A DNA stretch of 64,000 nt from Bacteroidaceae bacterium (GCA_017615245.1 JAGAAL010000040.1:43012-107011); one strand, 5' to 3'; counted from the stretch's first letter, positions 41,413-52,705 are shown. The notes: generated by a model not told the origin, from the letters alone. Numbers and translations are program-made.

Positions 41413-43554
41413 TTATTTTAGATAATCTTCAAAGTATTGGGTAATCTTGTTGTGCAGATGGATGCGGTCGGTACCCATCATATTGTGCTCGTCGCCTGGA
41501 TAGGTGAAGAGGTCGGGATAGGTGTCGGCATCGATACATGCACGTATGAACGAAAGCGTGTGCTGAGGCACGCAAACGGGGTCGTTTCCACCATAGATGA
41601 CCAACAACTTACCCTTCAGGTTCTGTGCCTTGTTCAGAAGAGAGATACTTTCGTAACCCTCACGATTGGTCTGAGGGGTGTCCATATAACGCTCTCCATA
41701 CATCACCTCGTAGTATTTCCAGTCAATCACAGGGCCGCCAGCCACACCTACCTTAAACACATCGGGATAAGTGGTCATGAGACTGGTGGTCATGAATCCG
41801 CCGAAGCTCCATCCATGCACGCCAAGACGGTTTGCATCAACATAAGGCAGACTCTTCAGGAATTCCACACCCTTCAACTGATCTTTCATTTCCTCCACAC
41901 CCATCTGACGGAATGTGGCCTGCTCGAAAGCCAGTCCTCGGTGTTCACTACCACGGTTGTCGAGACAGAACATCACATAGCCCTTCTGTGCCATCCAAAT
42001 ATCCCAACCACGCACGCCCCAATGACGTGAAGCATCAATAAGATGCACATGAGGACCACCATAGACATATACCACAGCAGGATATTTCTTATTGGGATCG
42101 AAACCAATAGGTAATACCAAACGATAATACAAATCGGTCTGTCCGTCAGCCGCCTTGATGGAACCCACCTTCATCTCGGGTACCTGATAAGCATCCCATG
42201 GGTCGGCAGCATCGAACAACAAGTCACGCTGCTTTGCCCCCACCTCGGCAACTTCCATCCTGTGGCACACCTCAGGCGAAGACCATGTGTCGAGCCACTT
42301 CGTACCACTCTTAGAGAGCGTTGCCTCATGCCAGCCTTGACCATTGTCGAGCAAAGTGCGCTTACCCTTCATATCCACAGCATATACATTCTGCTGCAAG
42401 GGATGAGTTTCATTGCTGGTATAGATGATTTGTTTCTTCTTTGTGTTAAATCCAACGACATCAAGAACCTCGAATTCACCTTTCGTCAGCTGCGAAAGCT
42501 GGCGGCCTGTGGTATCATACAAGTAAAGGTGCAGATAGCCGTCCTTGCGTGTCTGATAGATGAATTTGCTACTGTCCCAAGGCAGGAACTGGATAGGGTT
42601 CATCGGCTCTACATATTTGTCGTTCGTCTCCTCGAAAAGCACCATATCCTTCTTGCCCGTTGATGCATCGTAGCGAACCAACTCGGCGTGATTCTGGTCG
42701 CGATTCAGTTCTATCATATAAACGAAACGGTTATCAGGACTCCATGCAATATTGGTGAAATAGCGGTCGGTAGGATCGCCCGCATCCAAGTATATGGTAC
42801 GTGAAGTCTCAACATCAAAGATACCCACTGTTACTTTATGACTGGTTTCGCCAGCCATCGGGTATTTATCGGGTACCAACGCAGCACTCCTTGCAGAGAT
42901 ATCGACTTGCGGATAGGAAGTTACCATCGACTGATCCATACGATAGAATGCCAACAACTTGCCTGAAGGACTCCAGAACGTACCTTTATGGATGCCAAAT
43001 TCGTTGCGATGCACGCTCTCGCCGTATACAAGGTCCAGACTGCCGTCCTTACTTACATCAACGGTGGTACCATCGGGTTTGGATACCTTCAGGTTATGAG
43101 CGACCGTAAAAGCCACACAACGAGAGGCGTCACAAAAGTCATTGTTCTCCCCCTCCAAAGCCAATGGTGTAGACGCAACAATGGTCTTGGCTTGCCAGTC
43201 AATCAGTTCGTACTCCCTGCTGCCTACGTTCTCGTACAGTAAAACCGGGGAATTGCCATCATGGAACTCCACCGTCAACAAATAACTTGCCTCGCGTTTG
43301 CCTGCGGACTTCAAAATACCATTGATATCATCAAGTGTGAAGAGCACCGTACCATCGAGACGTCTCACCTCATTGATATCCAACTGCACCAACTCGTCGC
43401 CCCACCATTTATAATGCTTCTGCTCTGGATAGGAATGCTGGTAGAACGTTTTTCCACCAGGCAAAAGGTCATCGAGTGTGAACAACTTCTTTTCTTGTGC
43501 CATACAAAATGTTGTCATAGTCGAAACTATGGCGAAAATAATAATTCGCTTCAT
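41413..43554 (-). CDS. DPP-IV-like S9 family peptidase
   Basis: A 713-residue secreted serine peptidase with signal peptide (about 1-19). An eight-bladed beta-propeller region (about 40-450) precedes the alpha/beta-hydrolase catalytic domain (about 460-712) with nucleophile GWSFGGFM, catalytic aspartate in YGGNDPV and histidine in DEHNMMG. The PYVDANRLGVHGWSFGGF pattern is typical of DPP-IV, which removes X-Pro or X-Ala dipeptides from peptides. A -7 match (minus TAACTTTG, 43582-43575) lies just upstream. Confidence 0.94.
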   Translation of the reverse strand: MKRIIIFAIVSTMTTFCMAQEKKLFTLDDLLPGGKTFYQHSYPEQKHYKWWGDELVQLDINEVRRLDGTVLFTLDDINGILKSAGKREASYLLTVEFHDGNSPVLLYENVGSREYELIDWQAKTIVASTPLALEGENNDFCDASRCVAFTVAHNLKVSKPDGTTVDVSKDGSLDLVYGESVHRNEFGIHKGTFWSPSGKLLAFYRMDQSMVTSYPQVDISARSAALVPDKYPMAGETSHKVTVGIFDVETSRTIYLDAGDPTDRYFTNIAWSPDNRFVYMIELNRDQNHAELVRYDASTGKKDMVLFEETNDKYVEPMNPIQFLPWDSSKFIYQTRKDGYLHLYLYDTTGRQLSQLTKGEFEVLDVVGFNTKKKQIIYTSNETHPLQQNVYAVDMKGKRTLLDNGQGWHEATLSKSGTKWLDTWSSPEVCHRMEVAEVGAKQRDLLFDAADPWDAYQVPEMKVGSIKAADGQTDLYYRLVLPIGFDPNKKYPAVVYVYGGPHVHLIDASRHWGVRGWDIWMAQKGYVMFCLDNRGSEHRGLAFEQATFRQMGVEEMKDQLKGVEFLKSLPYVDANRLGVHGWSFGGFMTTSLMTTYPDVFKVGVAGGPVIDWKYYEVMYGERYMDTPQTNREGYESISLLNKAQNLKGKLLVIYGGNDPVCVPQHTLSFIRACIDADTYPDLFTYPGDEHNMMGTDRIHLHNKITQYFEDYLK

Positions 43555-43574
43555 ATCATGTTCTTTTCAGTTTG

Positions 43575-43582
43575 CAAAGTTA
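43575..43582 (-). promoter_or_regulatory. -7 element of the DPP-IV-like gene
   Basis: Minus strand TAACTTTG, exact TAnnTTTG consensus, 21 bases before the start codon. Confidence 0.6.
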
Positions 43583-43642
43583 CAAAAAAGTGTAGTTAAA
43601 TAAACAAAATGATAGGAATTTATACAAAAACATGATAAAAAA

Positions 43643-43674
43643 TTTGCCCTATTGCATTATTTTTTCTACTTTTG
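43643..43674 (+). promoter_or_regulatory. Promoter of the Lrp-family regulator
   Basis: TTTG at 43643-43646, 20 bases, then TACTTTTG at 43667-43674: canonical -33/-7, about 100 bases before the start codon, leaving an A-rich leader. Confidence 0.75.
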
Positions 43675-43774
43675 CTACCGAAAATGATTAATCGGTTAGT
43701 AGTTTAATAGGTTAATCGACGAATAACAAACAAATAAACAATAAACAACAAACAACTAAACAAAATTCAATTCA

Positions 43775-44248
43775 ATGGAAAGAATTGATAAACTCGACAA
43801 AAAGATCATGGAGATTATCTCCGTTAATGCACGCATTCCGTTCAAAGATGTAGCGGTGGAATGCGGAGTTTCTCGTGCCGCCATTCATCAGAGAGTGCAG
43901 CGCCTTATAGACACAAATGTCATTACCGGCTCAGGCTATCATGTGAACCCCAAAAGCATAGGTTATTCCACCTGCACCTTCGTGGGATTGAAACTTGAGA
44001 AAGGTTCGATGTACAAGAGCGTGGTGGAGGAAATAGCCAAGATTCCAGAAGTGGTAGAGTGCCACTGTACGACTGGCCAGTACTCCTTATTCCTCAAGAT
44101 GTACGCACGCGACAACAGCCAGTTGATGGACATCCTGAACAACAAGATTCAAGCCATCCACGGCGTTGATTCTACAGAGACGCTCATTTCCTTAGAGCAA
44201 AGCATCAAGAAAGCCGTTCCTATTGTGGTGGATGAAGACGAGGAATAA
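43775..44248 (+). CDS. Lrp/AsnC-family transcriptional regulator
   Basis: A 157-residue protein with an N-terminal helix-turn-helix (about 5-60; LDKKIMEIISVNARIPFKDVA, CGVSRAAIHQRVQRL) and a C-terminal RAM/ligand-binding domain (about 70-150) containing VECHCTTGQYSLFLKMYA. Such regulators respond to amino acids. It is monocistronic, divergent from the DPP-IV-like peptidase gene, which makes a peptide or amino-acid link plausible but unproven. Confidence 0.92.
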   Translation: MERIDKLDKKIMEIISVNARIPFKDVAVECGVSRAAIHQRVQRLIDTNVITGSGYHVNPKSIGYSTCTFVGLKLEKGSMYKSVVEEIAKIPEVVECHCTTGQYSLFLKMYARDNSQLMDILNNKIQAIHGVDSTETLISLEQSIKKAVPIVVDEDEE

Positions 44249-44278
44249 ACAAACGTAGTCATATAGCAATAACTAAAT

Positions 44279-44318
44279 AAGGTGTAACCACGCAGATGAG
44301 TGGCTACACCTTCATTTA
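44279..44318. terminator. Bidirectional terminator between the Lrp and esterase genes
   Basis: AAGGTGTAACCAC, loop, GTGGCTACACCTT, then CATTTATT. It serves two convergent genes. Confidence 0.8.
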
Positions 44319-44337
44319 TTATATATGCAAGAAGGTA

Positions 44338-45315
<978 letters not shown>

Positions 45316-45348
45316 TTAATTGGTTAATTGTTTAATAGTTTAAGGATA

Positions 45349-45384
45349 AGAAAAAGGGTGCATCAGGATATCCGACGCACCCTT
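45349..45384 (-). terminator. Intrinsic terminator of the xylB-xylA operon
   Basis: Minus strand: AAGGGTGCGTCGG, loop, ATGCACCCTT followed by TTTCTT, 40 bases after the xylA stop. Confidence 0.8.
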
Positions 45385-45423
45385 GGTTAATTATCCTGGG
45401 ATTTGAATCTCGAAACAGGAGGA

Positions 45424-46737
45424 TTAAGCGTACATTGCTACGATTGCCTCGTAGAGCTCCTGCTTGCCTGAAGTTGCATTAGGCTCACCAACCTTCTTGC
45501 CGTATTCGTAAACCTCTTCGAAAGTGAGCTTACCTTCTTCGAACTTCTTACCCATACCGCTGTCGAATGAAGCATAGCGCTCAGCCTTCATCTTCTTGTA
45601 TGGAGACTCTTCGAGCAACTTAGCAGCGCTTTCGAGTGCACGTGCCATAGCATCCATACCAGAGATGTGTGCGATGATGATATCCTCGAGATCGGTAGAG
45701 TTACGACGGGTCTTAGCGTCGAAGTTAGTTCCACCTGTGCCGAGTCCACCGTTGCGGATGATTTCCATCCAAGCCTGAGTGAGTTCGAAGTTGTCGATTG
45801 GGAACTGGTCGGTATCCCATCCGTTCTGGTAGTCACCACGGTTAGCATCGATAGAACCGAGCATACCTGCGTCAACTGCACATGCGAGTTCGTGTTCGAA
45901 GGTGTGACCAGCGAGCGTAGCGTGGTTTACTTCGATATTAACCTTGAAGTCCTTATCCAGACCATGAGCTTTCAGGAAGCCGATTACAGTCTCAGTATCA
46001 ACATCATACTGGTGCTTTGATGGCTCCATTGGCTTTGGTTCGATGAGGAATGTACCCTTGAAGCCCTTGCCACGTGCATAGTCGCGAGCCATACCGAGCA
46101 TTGTTGCCATGTGCTCCTTCTCACGCTTCTGGTCTGTGTTCAGAAGGCTCATGTAACCTTCACGGCCGCCCCAGAATACATAGTTCTCTGCACCAAGAGC
46201 GATACCTGCATCGATAGCGTTCTTAATCTGAACGATAGCACGAGCTACTACATCGAAATCAGGGTTGGTGCTTGCACCGTTCATGTAACGCTTGTTGCCG
46301 AATACGTTAGCAGTTGACCAAAGCAGCTTTTTGCCTGATCCTGCCATCTTCTCCTTCAAGTAAGCAACGATAGCCTTCATGTTTGCTTCATACTCCTCAA
46401 CAGACTCACCTTCGCTGATGAGGTCTACATCGTGGAAGCAGAAGTAGTTAATGCCGAGCTTGTCCATGATTTCGAAACCTGCGTCAACCTTATTCTTTGC
46501 GATTTCAAGTGCGTTAGCACCTTGGTTCCATGGGAAAGTCTTAGTTCCACCACCGAACTGGTCGCCACCTTCTGCACAGAGAGTGTGCCACCAAGCCATT
46601 GCGAAGCGGAGCCAATCGCTCATCTTCTTACCCATGATTACTTTGTTTGCATCATAATAATGGAAAGCCATAGGATTCTTAGAATCCTTGCCTTCGAACT
46701 GGATCTTCTGGATACCAGGGAAAAATTCTTTTGCCAT
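45424..46737 (-). CDS. xylA: Xylose isomerase
   Basis: A 437-residue metal-dependent TIM-barrel enzyme converting D-xylose to D-xylulose. Family segments are present: FCFHDVDL (catalytic histidine), FWGGREGY, EPKPMEPSKHQYD and NHATLAGHTFEHEL. Length fits the longer type II enzymes. It follows xylB on the same strand (38 bases) and ends at a strong terminator. Highly biased codons suggest strong expression. Confidence 0.97.
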   Translation of the reverse strand: MAKEFFPGIQKIQFEGKDSKNPMAFHYYDANKVIMGKKMSDWLRFAMAWWHTLCAEGGDQFGGGTKTFPWNQGANALEIAKNKVDAGFEIMDKLGINYFCFHDVDLISEGESVEEYEANMKAIVAYLKEKMAGSGKKLLWSTANVFGNKRYMNGASTNPDFDVVARAIVQIKNAIDAGIALGAENYVFWGGREGYMSLLNTDQKREKEHMATMLGMARDYARGKGFKGTFLIEPKPMEPSKHQYDVDTETVIGFLKAHGLDKDFKVNIEVNHATLAGHTFEHELACAVDAGMLGSIDANRGDYQNGWDTDQFPIDNFELTQAWMEIIRNGGLGTGGTNFDAKTRRNSTDLEDIIIAHISGMDAMARALESAAKLLEESPYKKMKAERYASFDSGMGKKFEEGKLTFEEVYEYGKKVGEPNATSGKQELYEAIVAMYA

Positions 46738-46775
46738 AGTTTATAAAAATTGTTTAAAAAGTTAGTATTGATTGT

Positions 46776-48260
46776 TTATTGTTTCTCCAAAATCTCTTTC
46801 CAACGCTCATAAGCTGCCATGTAGGCTTCCTTATTCGCTGTATCAGGTACTTCTGTTGAATGATGTTTCAAAGTTGCGAATGCAGCATCACTGTCTTTGT
46901 AGATACCTGCTCCGATACCTGCACCCTTCGCAGCACCTGCTGCTCCATCGGTCTCGTAGAGTTCGATATTTGCACCTGTCACCGAGGCAAGTGTTGTGCG
47001 GAACATCGGGTTGAGGAACATGTTGGCATGTCCAGCTTTGATGGTCTTGATCTCCATACCCATGGCTTTCATGATTTCCATACCATAAGCGAACGAGAAA
47101 ACGATACCTTCCTGTGCGGCACGCAACAAGTGTGCTTTCTTGTGGATGTTGAAGTTGAGACCATGGATGCTGCAACCGATTTCGCGGTTCTGCAACAGAC
47201 GCTCTGCACCATTTCCGAACGGGATGATGCTCAAGCCTTCGCTACCGATTGGCACTTCGTCAGCCAATACGTTCATATCGGAATAGCTAACACCTTCTGG
47301 AGCCACGTTTCGGCGCATCCATGCATTGAGGATACCCGTACCGTTGATACAAAGGAGCACACCCAAACGAGTGTCTGGTTGATTATGGTTGACATGTGCA
47401 AAAGTATTCACACGTGAGAGCTTGTCATAGTTTACTTCACCTAAAACGCCATAAACCACACCCGATGTACCACCAGTAGCAGCGATTTCTCCAGGTTTCA
47501 TTACATTGAGTGACAAAGCATTGTTTGGCTGGTCACCACCACGATAAGCGATTGGAGTACCTTCTGCGATGCCAAGTGCCTCAGCTACCTCTTTGCATAC
47601 GGTCGACTGAACAGCGAAAGTAGGCACGATCTCAGGGATGATGTCATCGCTGAAACCAAAGAAGTTCATCACGTCTTTACTGATGCAATTCTCCTTGAAA
47701 TCCCAGAACATACCCTCAGAAAGACCAGAGATTGTGGTATTGATAGTGCCACCACTCAACTTCATGGCGATAAAATCGCCTGGAAGCATGATTTTGTAAA
47801 TCTTAGCGAATAACTCAGGTTCGTTTTCCTTTACCCATGCCAACTTAGCTGCAGTGAAGTTACCTGGTGAGTTGAGCAGATGACTCAGACACTGCTCGCT
47901 GCCAATACCTTCGAATGCCTTGTTGCCATAAGGAACAGCACGTCCGTCGCACCAGATGATACTTGGACGCAATGCTTTCTTGTCCTTGTCCACACATACC
48001 AATCCGTGCATCTGATAGCTGATACCGATTGCTTTCACGTTGGCAAGTGCCTTAGCATTCTGTTGTTTCAAAACTCGTGTAGCCATCTGCAAACTATTCC
48101 ACCAGTCCTCTGGTTCCTGTTCTGCCCAACCTGCCTTCTTGGCAATGATTTTGGCCTCAGTTTCAGGATAAAATGTAGATGCTTCACACACTCCCGTCTC
48201 GATATTCACCAGCGATGCTTTCACCGATGAAGTACCTATGTCATAACCTAATAAATACAT
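46776..48260 (-). CDS. xylB: Xylulokinase
   Basis: A 494-residue FGGY-family kinase that phosphorylates D-xylulose with ATP. The N-terminal phosphate-binding motif is YLLGYDIGTSSVKASLV; a second signature is in YRGGDQPNNALSLNVMKPGE, and the family GGGA-like ATP region is TDGAAGAAKGAGIGAG. I chose ATG 48260 rather than the longer frame starting in the -7/leader region. It is the first gene of the xylB-xylA operon. Confidence 0.95.
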   Translation of the reverse strand: MYLLGYDIGTSSVKASLVNIETGVCEASTFYPETEAKIIAKKAGWAEQEPEDWWNSLQMATRVLKQQNAKALANVKAIGISYQMHGLVCVDKDKKALRPSIIWCDGRAVPYGNKAFEGIGSEQCLSHLLNSPGNFTAAKLAWVKENEPELFAKIYKIMLPGDFIAMKLSGGTINTTISGLSEGMFWDFKENCISKDVMNFFGFSDDIIPEIVPTFAVQSTVCKEVAEALGIAEGTPIAYRGGDQPNNALSLNVMKPGEIAATGGTSGVVYGVLGEVNYDKLSRVNTFAHVNHNQPDTRLGVLLCINGTGILNAWMRRNVAPEGVSYSDMNVLADEVPIGSEGLSIIPFGNGAERLLQNREIGCSIHGLNFNIHKKAHLLRAAQEGIVFSFAYGMEIMKAMGMEIKTIKAGHANMFLNPMFRTTLASVTGANIELYETDGAAGAAKGAGIGAGIYKDSDAAFATLKHHSTEVPDTANKEAYMAAYERWKEILEKQ

Positions 48261-48290
48261 ATTTTCAATCTTATTGATAAGTTTTGTGTG

Positions 48291-48298
48291 CAAAGATA
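48291..48298 (-). promoter_or_regulatory. -7 element of the xylB-xylA operon
   Basis: Minus strand TATCTTTG, an exact consensus, 30 bases before the chosen xylB start. A divergent -7 box (48455-48462) faces the other way for the SGNH gene. Confidence 0.65.
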
Positions 48299-48454
48299 GC
48301 AGTTTTTTCTAAGTTTTCATGTTTTTTTTGATTAAATGTTTTGAATTTATGTAACATTCCTTCTGTTTAACCTAAAATTGACCTAAAAACGTTCCAAACT
48401 TTGAATTATTGACAAAAAAAATGGATTATGAATGATCGATTATGAATTATTTAT

Positions 48455-48462
48455 TAACTTTG
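48455..48462 (+). promoter_or_regulatory. -7 element of the SGNH hydrolase gene
   Basis: TAACTTTG, exact consensus, 28 bases before the ATG at 48491. ATTATGAAT-type repeats lie just upstream. Confidence 0.6.
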
Positions 48463-48490
48463 CGCTGTCAATCACAAAAACCATTACGAA

Positions 48491-49690
48491 ATGAAAAAAA
48501 TTGTCTTATTTGTAACATTCCTCATGTCGGTAGCATTGAGCATGTCGGCACAAAGTAAGAATCAGCCTGTAGTAACTTGGACGACTGCCATCCAGAAGGT
48601 AGAACCTCACAACCTACCACCAGCTCCGTATCTTGCAGGCAATTCGTTGCGTCAGATTGTCGAAGTATCGTTCGGCGGTGAAATGGTTTCTTTGAAGCTG
48701 TCGAATCAGTATAATACCGATGAAACCGAGATTATCGGGGTAGAGTTGGCAAAGGCGCTGACACAGGGCGAAACTCCTGCTATTGACGAATCAACAATCA
48801 CCACTCTTACGTTCAATGGAGCGAAAGGAATCACGATGAAACCGGGCGAAATCATCGTTTCCGACCCTGTTAAGTTCCGCATGACCGACAGAATGGATGT
48901 AGCCATCACCATTCATTTCGGTAAGGCGTCGAGAACGGATGTGAGCGGTCATCCCGGCTCGCGCACCTCTTCTTTTATCGCAGAAGGAAACACCAACGAT
49001 TTCAGTAAGGCTGTAGAAACCACCCATTGGTGCTACATCAACAGCCTGATTGTGAATGCAGGCAAGAAATTCGGTTCGATTGCTGTCATTGGTAACTCTA
49101 TCACAGATGGTCGTGGAACGACCACCAATCATCAGAACCGCTGGACAGACAACCTTTCGAAACGTTTGCTTCAAAACAAAAAGACCACGCGACTCAGTGT
49201 GCTCAACTTAGGATTGGGTGGTAACTGTGTGCTTCGTGGCGGACTTGGCCCTACTGCCAACAGCCGCTTTGAACGCGATGTATTGGACCAGGAAGGTGTG
49301 AAATATGCGATTGTGTTTGAAGGAGTAAACGACATAGGAGGTTCCTGGAATGGTGAAGAGACCGCCAAGCAACTTATCGAGTCATTCAAGACAATGATTC
49401 AGAAAGCTCATGCAAAAGGCATCAAGATCTATGGCGCCACAATTATGCCATTTAAAGGCAACAACTATTATAACGAATCGCGCGAAAAAGGTCGCCAGCA
49501 AGTGAATGAATGGATTCGTACTTCGGGCGAATACGATGGAGTGATTGATTTCGATGCCGCTACACGCGACCCTCAGCAGCCCGACCGTCTGAATCCTGCC
49601 TTCCTCTTCGAGAACGACTGGCTCCACCCTAATGCTGACGGCTACAAGGTGATGGGCGACTGCATCGACCTCAAACTGTTTGAAAAGTAA
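48491..49690 (+). CDS. Secreted SGNH/GDSL-family hydrolase
   Basis: A 399-residue protein with signal peptide (about 1-21). A beta-rich N-terminal part (about 25-190) precedes the SGNH domain (about 195-395): VIGNSITDGRGTT (serine near 203), NLGLGGNCVLRGG, EGVNDIGG, and DWLHPNADGYKVMGD with the catalytic Asp-x-x-His. Such two-part enzymes include carbohydrate esterases and lipases. It is divergent from xylB-xylA, supporting a hemicellulose role. Confidence 0.88.
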   Translation: MKKIVLFVTFLMSVALSMSAQSKNQPVVTWTTAIQKVEPHNLPPAPYLAGNSLRQIVEVSFGGEMVSLKLSNQYNTDETEIIGVELAKALTQGETPAIDESTITTLTFNGAKGITMKPGEIIVSDPVKFRMTDRMDVAITIHFGKASRTDVSGHPGSRTSSFIAEGNTNDFSKAVETTHWCYINSLIVNAGKKFGSIAVIGNSITDGRGTTTNHQNRWTDNLSKRLLQNKKTTRLSVLNLGLGGNCVLRGGLGPTANSRFERDVLDQEGVKYAIVFEGVNDIGGSWNGEETAKQLIESFKTMIQKAHAKGIKIYGATIMPFKGNNYYNESREKGRQQVNEWIRTSGEYDGVIDFDAATRDPQQPDRLNPAFLFENDWLHPNADGYKVMGDCIDLKLFEK

Positions 49691-49698
49691 AAACAACA

Positions 49699-49731
49699 AA
49701 GGGCAAAAGAACTTTTCGTCTTTTTGCCCTT
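49699..49731. terminator. Bidirectional terminator between the SGNH gene and hisS
   Basis: AAGGGCAAAAGA, loop, TCTTTTTGCCCTT; the stem itself carries A/T runs on both sides, serving both converging genes. Confidence 0.8.
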
Positions 49732-49750
49732 CGTCTTTAGCCTTTAGCCC

Positions 49751-51115
49751 TTAGCCTTTTATATAGGACACAATATCTTCTTTGGCCACAGGTTGTTGTT
49801 CGCCTGTGGTCATATTTTTTACGGTTACAGTGCCTTCCTGCATCTCCGTCTCGCCAATGATGGCCACGAACGGAATCTCCTTTGCGTTAGCGTAGCTCAT
49901 CTGCTTCTTCATCTTCGTAGAATCGGGATAGATTTCCGCACGGATACCTGCTTTTCTTAGGTTGGCAATGATTGGCAAGCTGTATTGTGCCTCTTTCTCG
50001 CCGAAGTTCACGAAGAGTACCTGAGTAGCGTTCACTGCCTCCTTAGGATAGAGATCAAGTTGGTTGAGTACATCGAAAATACGATCGGCACCAAACGAGA
50101 TACCCACACCTGACAAGCCAGGCATACCAAATATACCTGTAAGGTTATCATAGCGTCCTCCGCCTGTAATGCTACCAATCTGTACATCGAGTGCCTTCAC
50201 TTCGAAGATGGCACCTGTATAGTAGTTCAATCCGCGAGCCAACGTAAGGTCAAGTTCCACTTCATTCTGGAATCCAAGACCCACTAATGTATTCAAGATG
50301 AACTCCGTCTCCTCGATTCCTTTCAAGCCCGTCTCGCTGTCTTTCAGCACTTCACGCATCGTCTGCAACTTCTCTGCATTCGTACCTGTGAGGTTGATGA
50401 TAGGTTGCAATTTCTCGATGGAATCGGCCGGAATTCCGTCTTCAGCCAATTCGGCGTTCACGTTATCGATGCCGATTTTGTCCAATTTATCGATGGCCAC
50501 CGTAATATCTACTATCTTATCTGCCTGACCTATCATCTCTGCAATACCAGTAAGAATCTTGCGGTTGTTGATTTTGATACATACCCGCACACCGAACTTA
50601 GAAAAGACGGTATCGACAATCTGCATCAGTTCCACTTCGTTCAACAGCGAATCTGACCCTACAACGTCTGCGTCACACTGGTAGAACTCACGATAACGAC
50701 CTTTCTGAGGACGGTCGGCACGCCATACAGGCTGAATCTGATAGCGCTTGAATGGCAGCGAAAGCTCCTCACGGTGCATCACCACATAACGGGCAAAAGG
50801 TACGGTGAGGTCATACCGCAGACCTTTCTCGCAGAATTTACAAGCCAGCTTCGTAGCGTTACGGCTCAGGAGTTCCTCGTCTGTCAGTTCTTTGAAGTAG
50901 TCGCCCGAGTTCTGAATCTTAAACAGCAACTTGTCGCCCTCCTCGCCGTACTTACCCATCAGCGTTGATAGGTTTTCCATTGCAGGAGTTTCAATCTGTT
51001 GGAACCCATAGAGAGCATACACCTCTTTAATCGTATTGAATATGTAGTTACGCTTTGCCATCTCAACAGGTGAGAAGTCGCGTGTTCCCTTAGGAATCGA
51101 TGGTTTCTGTGCCAT
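49751..51115 (-). CDS. hisS: Histidine-tRNA ligase
   Basis: A 454-residue class II synthetase. Class II motif 2 ([24 protein letters not shown] split over the dimer site) and the histidine-specific [15 protein letters not shown] and GGGRYDNL motifs are present; the C-terminal anticodon-binding domain ends the protein. I chose ATG 51115 ([16 protein letters not shown]); the longer frame runs through the promoter (minus strand TACCTTTG, 51150-51143). Confidence 0.97.
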   Translation of the reverse strand: MAQKPSIPKGTRDFSPVEMAKRNYIFNTIKEVYALYGFQQIETPAMENLSTLMGKYGEEGDKLLFKIQNSGDYFKELTDEELLSRNATKLACKFCEKGLRYDLTVPFARYVVMHREELSLPFKRYQIQPVWRADRPQKGRYREFYQCDADVVGSDSLLNEVELMQIVDTVFSKFGVRVCIKINNRKILTGIAEMIGQADKIVDITVAIDKLDKIGIDNVNAELAEDGIPADSIEKLQPIINLTGTNAEKLQTMREVLKDSETGLKGIEETEFILNTLVGLGFQNEVELDLTLARGLNYYTGAIFEVKALDVQIGSITGGGRYDNLTGIFGMPGLSGVGISFGADRIFDVLNQLDLYPKEAVNATQVLFVNFGEKEAQYSLPIIANLRKAGIRAEIYPDSTKMKKQMSYANAKEIPFVAIIGETEMQEGTVTVKNMTTGEQQPVAKEDIVSYIKG

Positions 51116-51142
51116 AATTCGTTCTTTTTTCAAATTTGGGTG

Positions 51143-51150
51143 CAAAGGTA
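51143..51150 (-). promoter_or_regulatory. -7 element of hisS
   Basis: Minus strand TACCTTTG, exact consensus, 28 bases before the hisS ATG. TTAAGAGTGAAGAGTTAAG-type repeats lie upstream of it. Confidence 0.65.
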
Positions 51151-51324
51151 CAAAAAAATGAAGAATTAAGAGTGAAGAGTTAAGAAAAAATGCGATTCCA
51201 CTCAAAACACATCAATATGTTTACTTGCTTTTTAACAATCAATATTTTCTATTTGTTCCCATTAGTGGGAATTTTTGTTACCCCTAGGGGCTGCAAAATT
51301 TTCCCTTAAGGGTCACAAAAATGA

Positions 51325-51341
51325 GGGGGGCAATGCCCCCC
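51325..51341 (-). terminator. GC hairpin after the nucleoside transporter gene
   Basis: GGGGGGC-AAT-GCCCCCC with no other gene between it and the stop codon at 51348. On the minus strand a short TCATTTTTG follows. Upstream of hisS the same 350-bp gap also holds CCCCTAGGGG and CCCTTAAGGG palindromes. Confidence 0.7.
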
Positions 51342-51347
51342 AACAAC

Positions 51348-52634
51348 CTATTTCCTTTCGTGCTTATATTGGAAGAGGATGGCAAAAAGGATAGCCACTA
51401 CAAGGGCATAACCTGCAAAGATGTACCAGCATGTGCTCCAGTCGCCCACAGTATAGAACTCTCCGTTGACGACTTCTCCATGAGTATAACGGTTCACGAT
51501 TACTCCAGCAAGCAACATACCTATTGATGCTCCAAATCCATTGGTCATCATCATAAACAATCCTTGGGCACTGCTGCGAATATTCAGGTCGGTCTCTTGG
51601 TCGACGAACAAGGAACCTGAGATGTTGAAGAAGTCGAATGCGACTCCATAGACAATCATTGAAAGGATAAAGAGCCATACGCCCTGTCCCGGGTCACCTA
51701 CGGCAAAGAATCCAAAGCGGAGCACCCATGCAAACATTGACATCAGCATCACAATTTTGATACCAAAACGTTTCAGGAAGAATGGTATCAGGAGAATGCA
51801 CAACGTTTCTGAAATTTGCGACAGAGAAATGAGGGTATTTGCATGTTGTACTCCAAAAGTATTAGCAAAAGCTTCTTCTGCACCAAACGATGCAATAAAC
51901 GGATTAGCATAACCGTTCGTAATTTGCAGAGCGGAACCCAAAAGCATTGAGAAAATGAAGAAGATGGCCATCTTCCTCTGTTTGAACAACGCAAAGGCTC
52001 GAAGACCTAAAGCGTCGATCAGAGACTTCTTCTCGCCTCCCTGATTCGTCGGACATGCAGGCATCGTCAAGGCGTAGATAGCCATAATGATGCTAAGGAC
52101 ACCTGAAACAGCAAACTGCCAAGGTTTATCCTGCAAACCGCTCCAATCAATGCATAGCATAGCGATGATGAAACCAATCGTTCCCCATACACGAATGGGT
52201 GGGAATGCCTTCACTGTGTCTTCTCCTGCGCCTTCCAATGCAGCATAAGCCACACTATTGGTCAAAGCGATGGTCGGCATATAGAAAGCCACACTAAGTG
52301 TATAAAGGGAGAAGAGGATGCTGAAATTGGCATTCGAACCTGCGCTATTACCATAGAATGCAACTGCACACATGGCAATACCTGCTACGAACTGGCACAA
52401 AGAAAGGGTTTTCTGAGCCTGAATCCAACGGTCTGCTACGATACCCATCAATGCAGGCATGAATAACGATACAAAGCCCTGTACACTATAAAAATAAGAA
52501 ATATAGTCACCTAATCCGGCAGTTATGAGATAACGAGACATACAAGTCAGATAAGATCCCCATATTGCAAACTCAAGGAAATTAAGAACGGTAAGGCGGA
52601 ATTTCAAACCACCAGAATTTGTTGCTGATGCCAT
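51348..52634 (-). CDS. MFS nucleoside:proton symporter (NHS family)
   Basis: A 428-residue transporter with about twelve hydrophobic spans. The start FRLTVLNFLEFAIWGSYLTCM and the region PTIALTNSVAYAAL match the NupG/XapB-type nucleoside:H+ symporters. It probably imports nucleosides, consistent with deoC and apt elsewhere in the window. A -7 box (minus TATCTTTG, 52713-52706) lies 72 bases before the start. Confidence 0.9.
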   Translation of the reverse strand: MASATNSGGLKFRLTVLNFLEFAIWGSYLTCMSRYLITAGLGDYISYFYSVQGFVSLFMPALMGIVADRWIQAQKTLSLCQFVAGIAMCAVAFYGNSAGSNANFSILFSLYTLSVAFYMPTIALTNSVAYAALEGAGEDTVKAFPPIRVWGTIGFIIAMLCIDWSGLQDKPWQFAVSGVLSIIMAIYALTMPACPTNQGGEKKSLIDALGLRAFALFKQRKMAIFFIFSMLLGSALQITNGYANPFIASFGAEEAFANTFGVQHANTLISLSQISETLCILLIPFFLKRFGIKIVMLMSMFAWVLRFGFFAVGDPGQGVWLFILSMIVYGVAFDFFNISGSLFVDQETDLNIRSSAQGLFMMMTNGFGASIGMLLAGVIVNRYTHGEVVNGEFYTVGDWSTCWYIFAGYALVVAILFAILFQYKHERK

Positions 52635-52705
52635 ATTGTTTTTTTAATTGTAATTGTTGATTTGAATTAGTTTGATAGCGAACCACTTTTGATTGGTTTC
52701 GAGCG

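Noticed and set aside
45385-45424. A T-arm-like GGGATTTGAATCTC near the xylA stop
   Set aside because: No acceptor, D or anticodon stems can be drawn around it, so it is not a tRNA.
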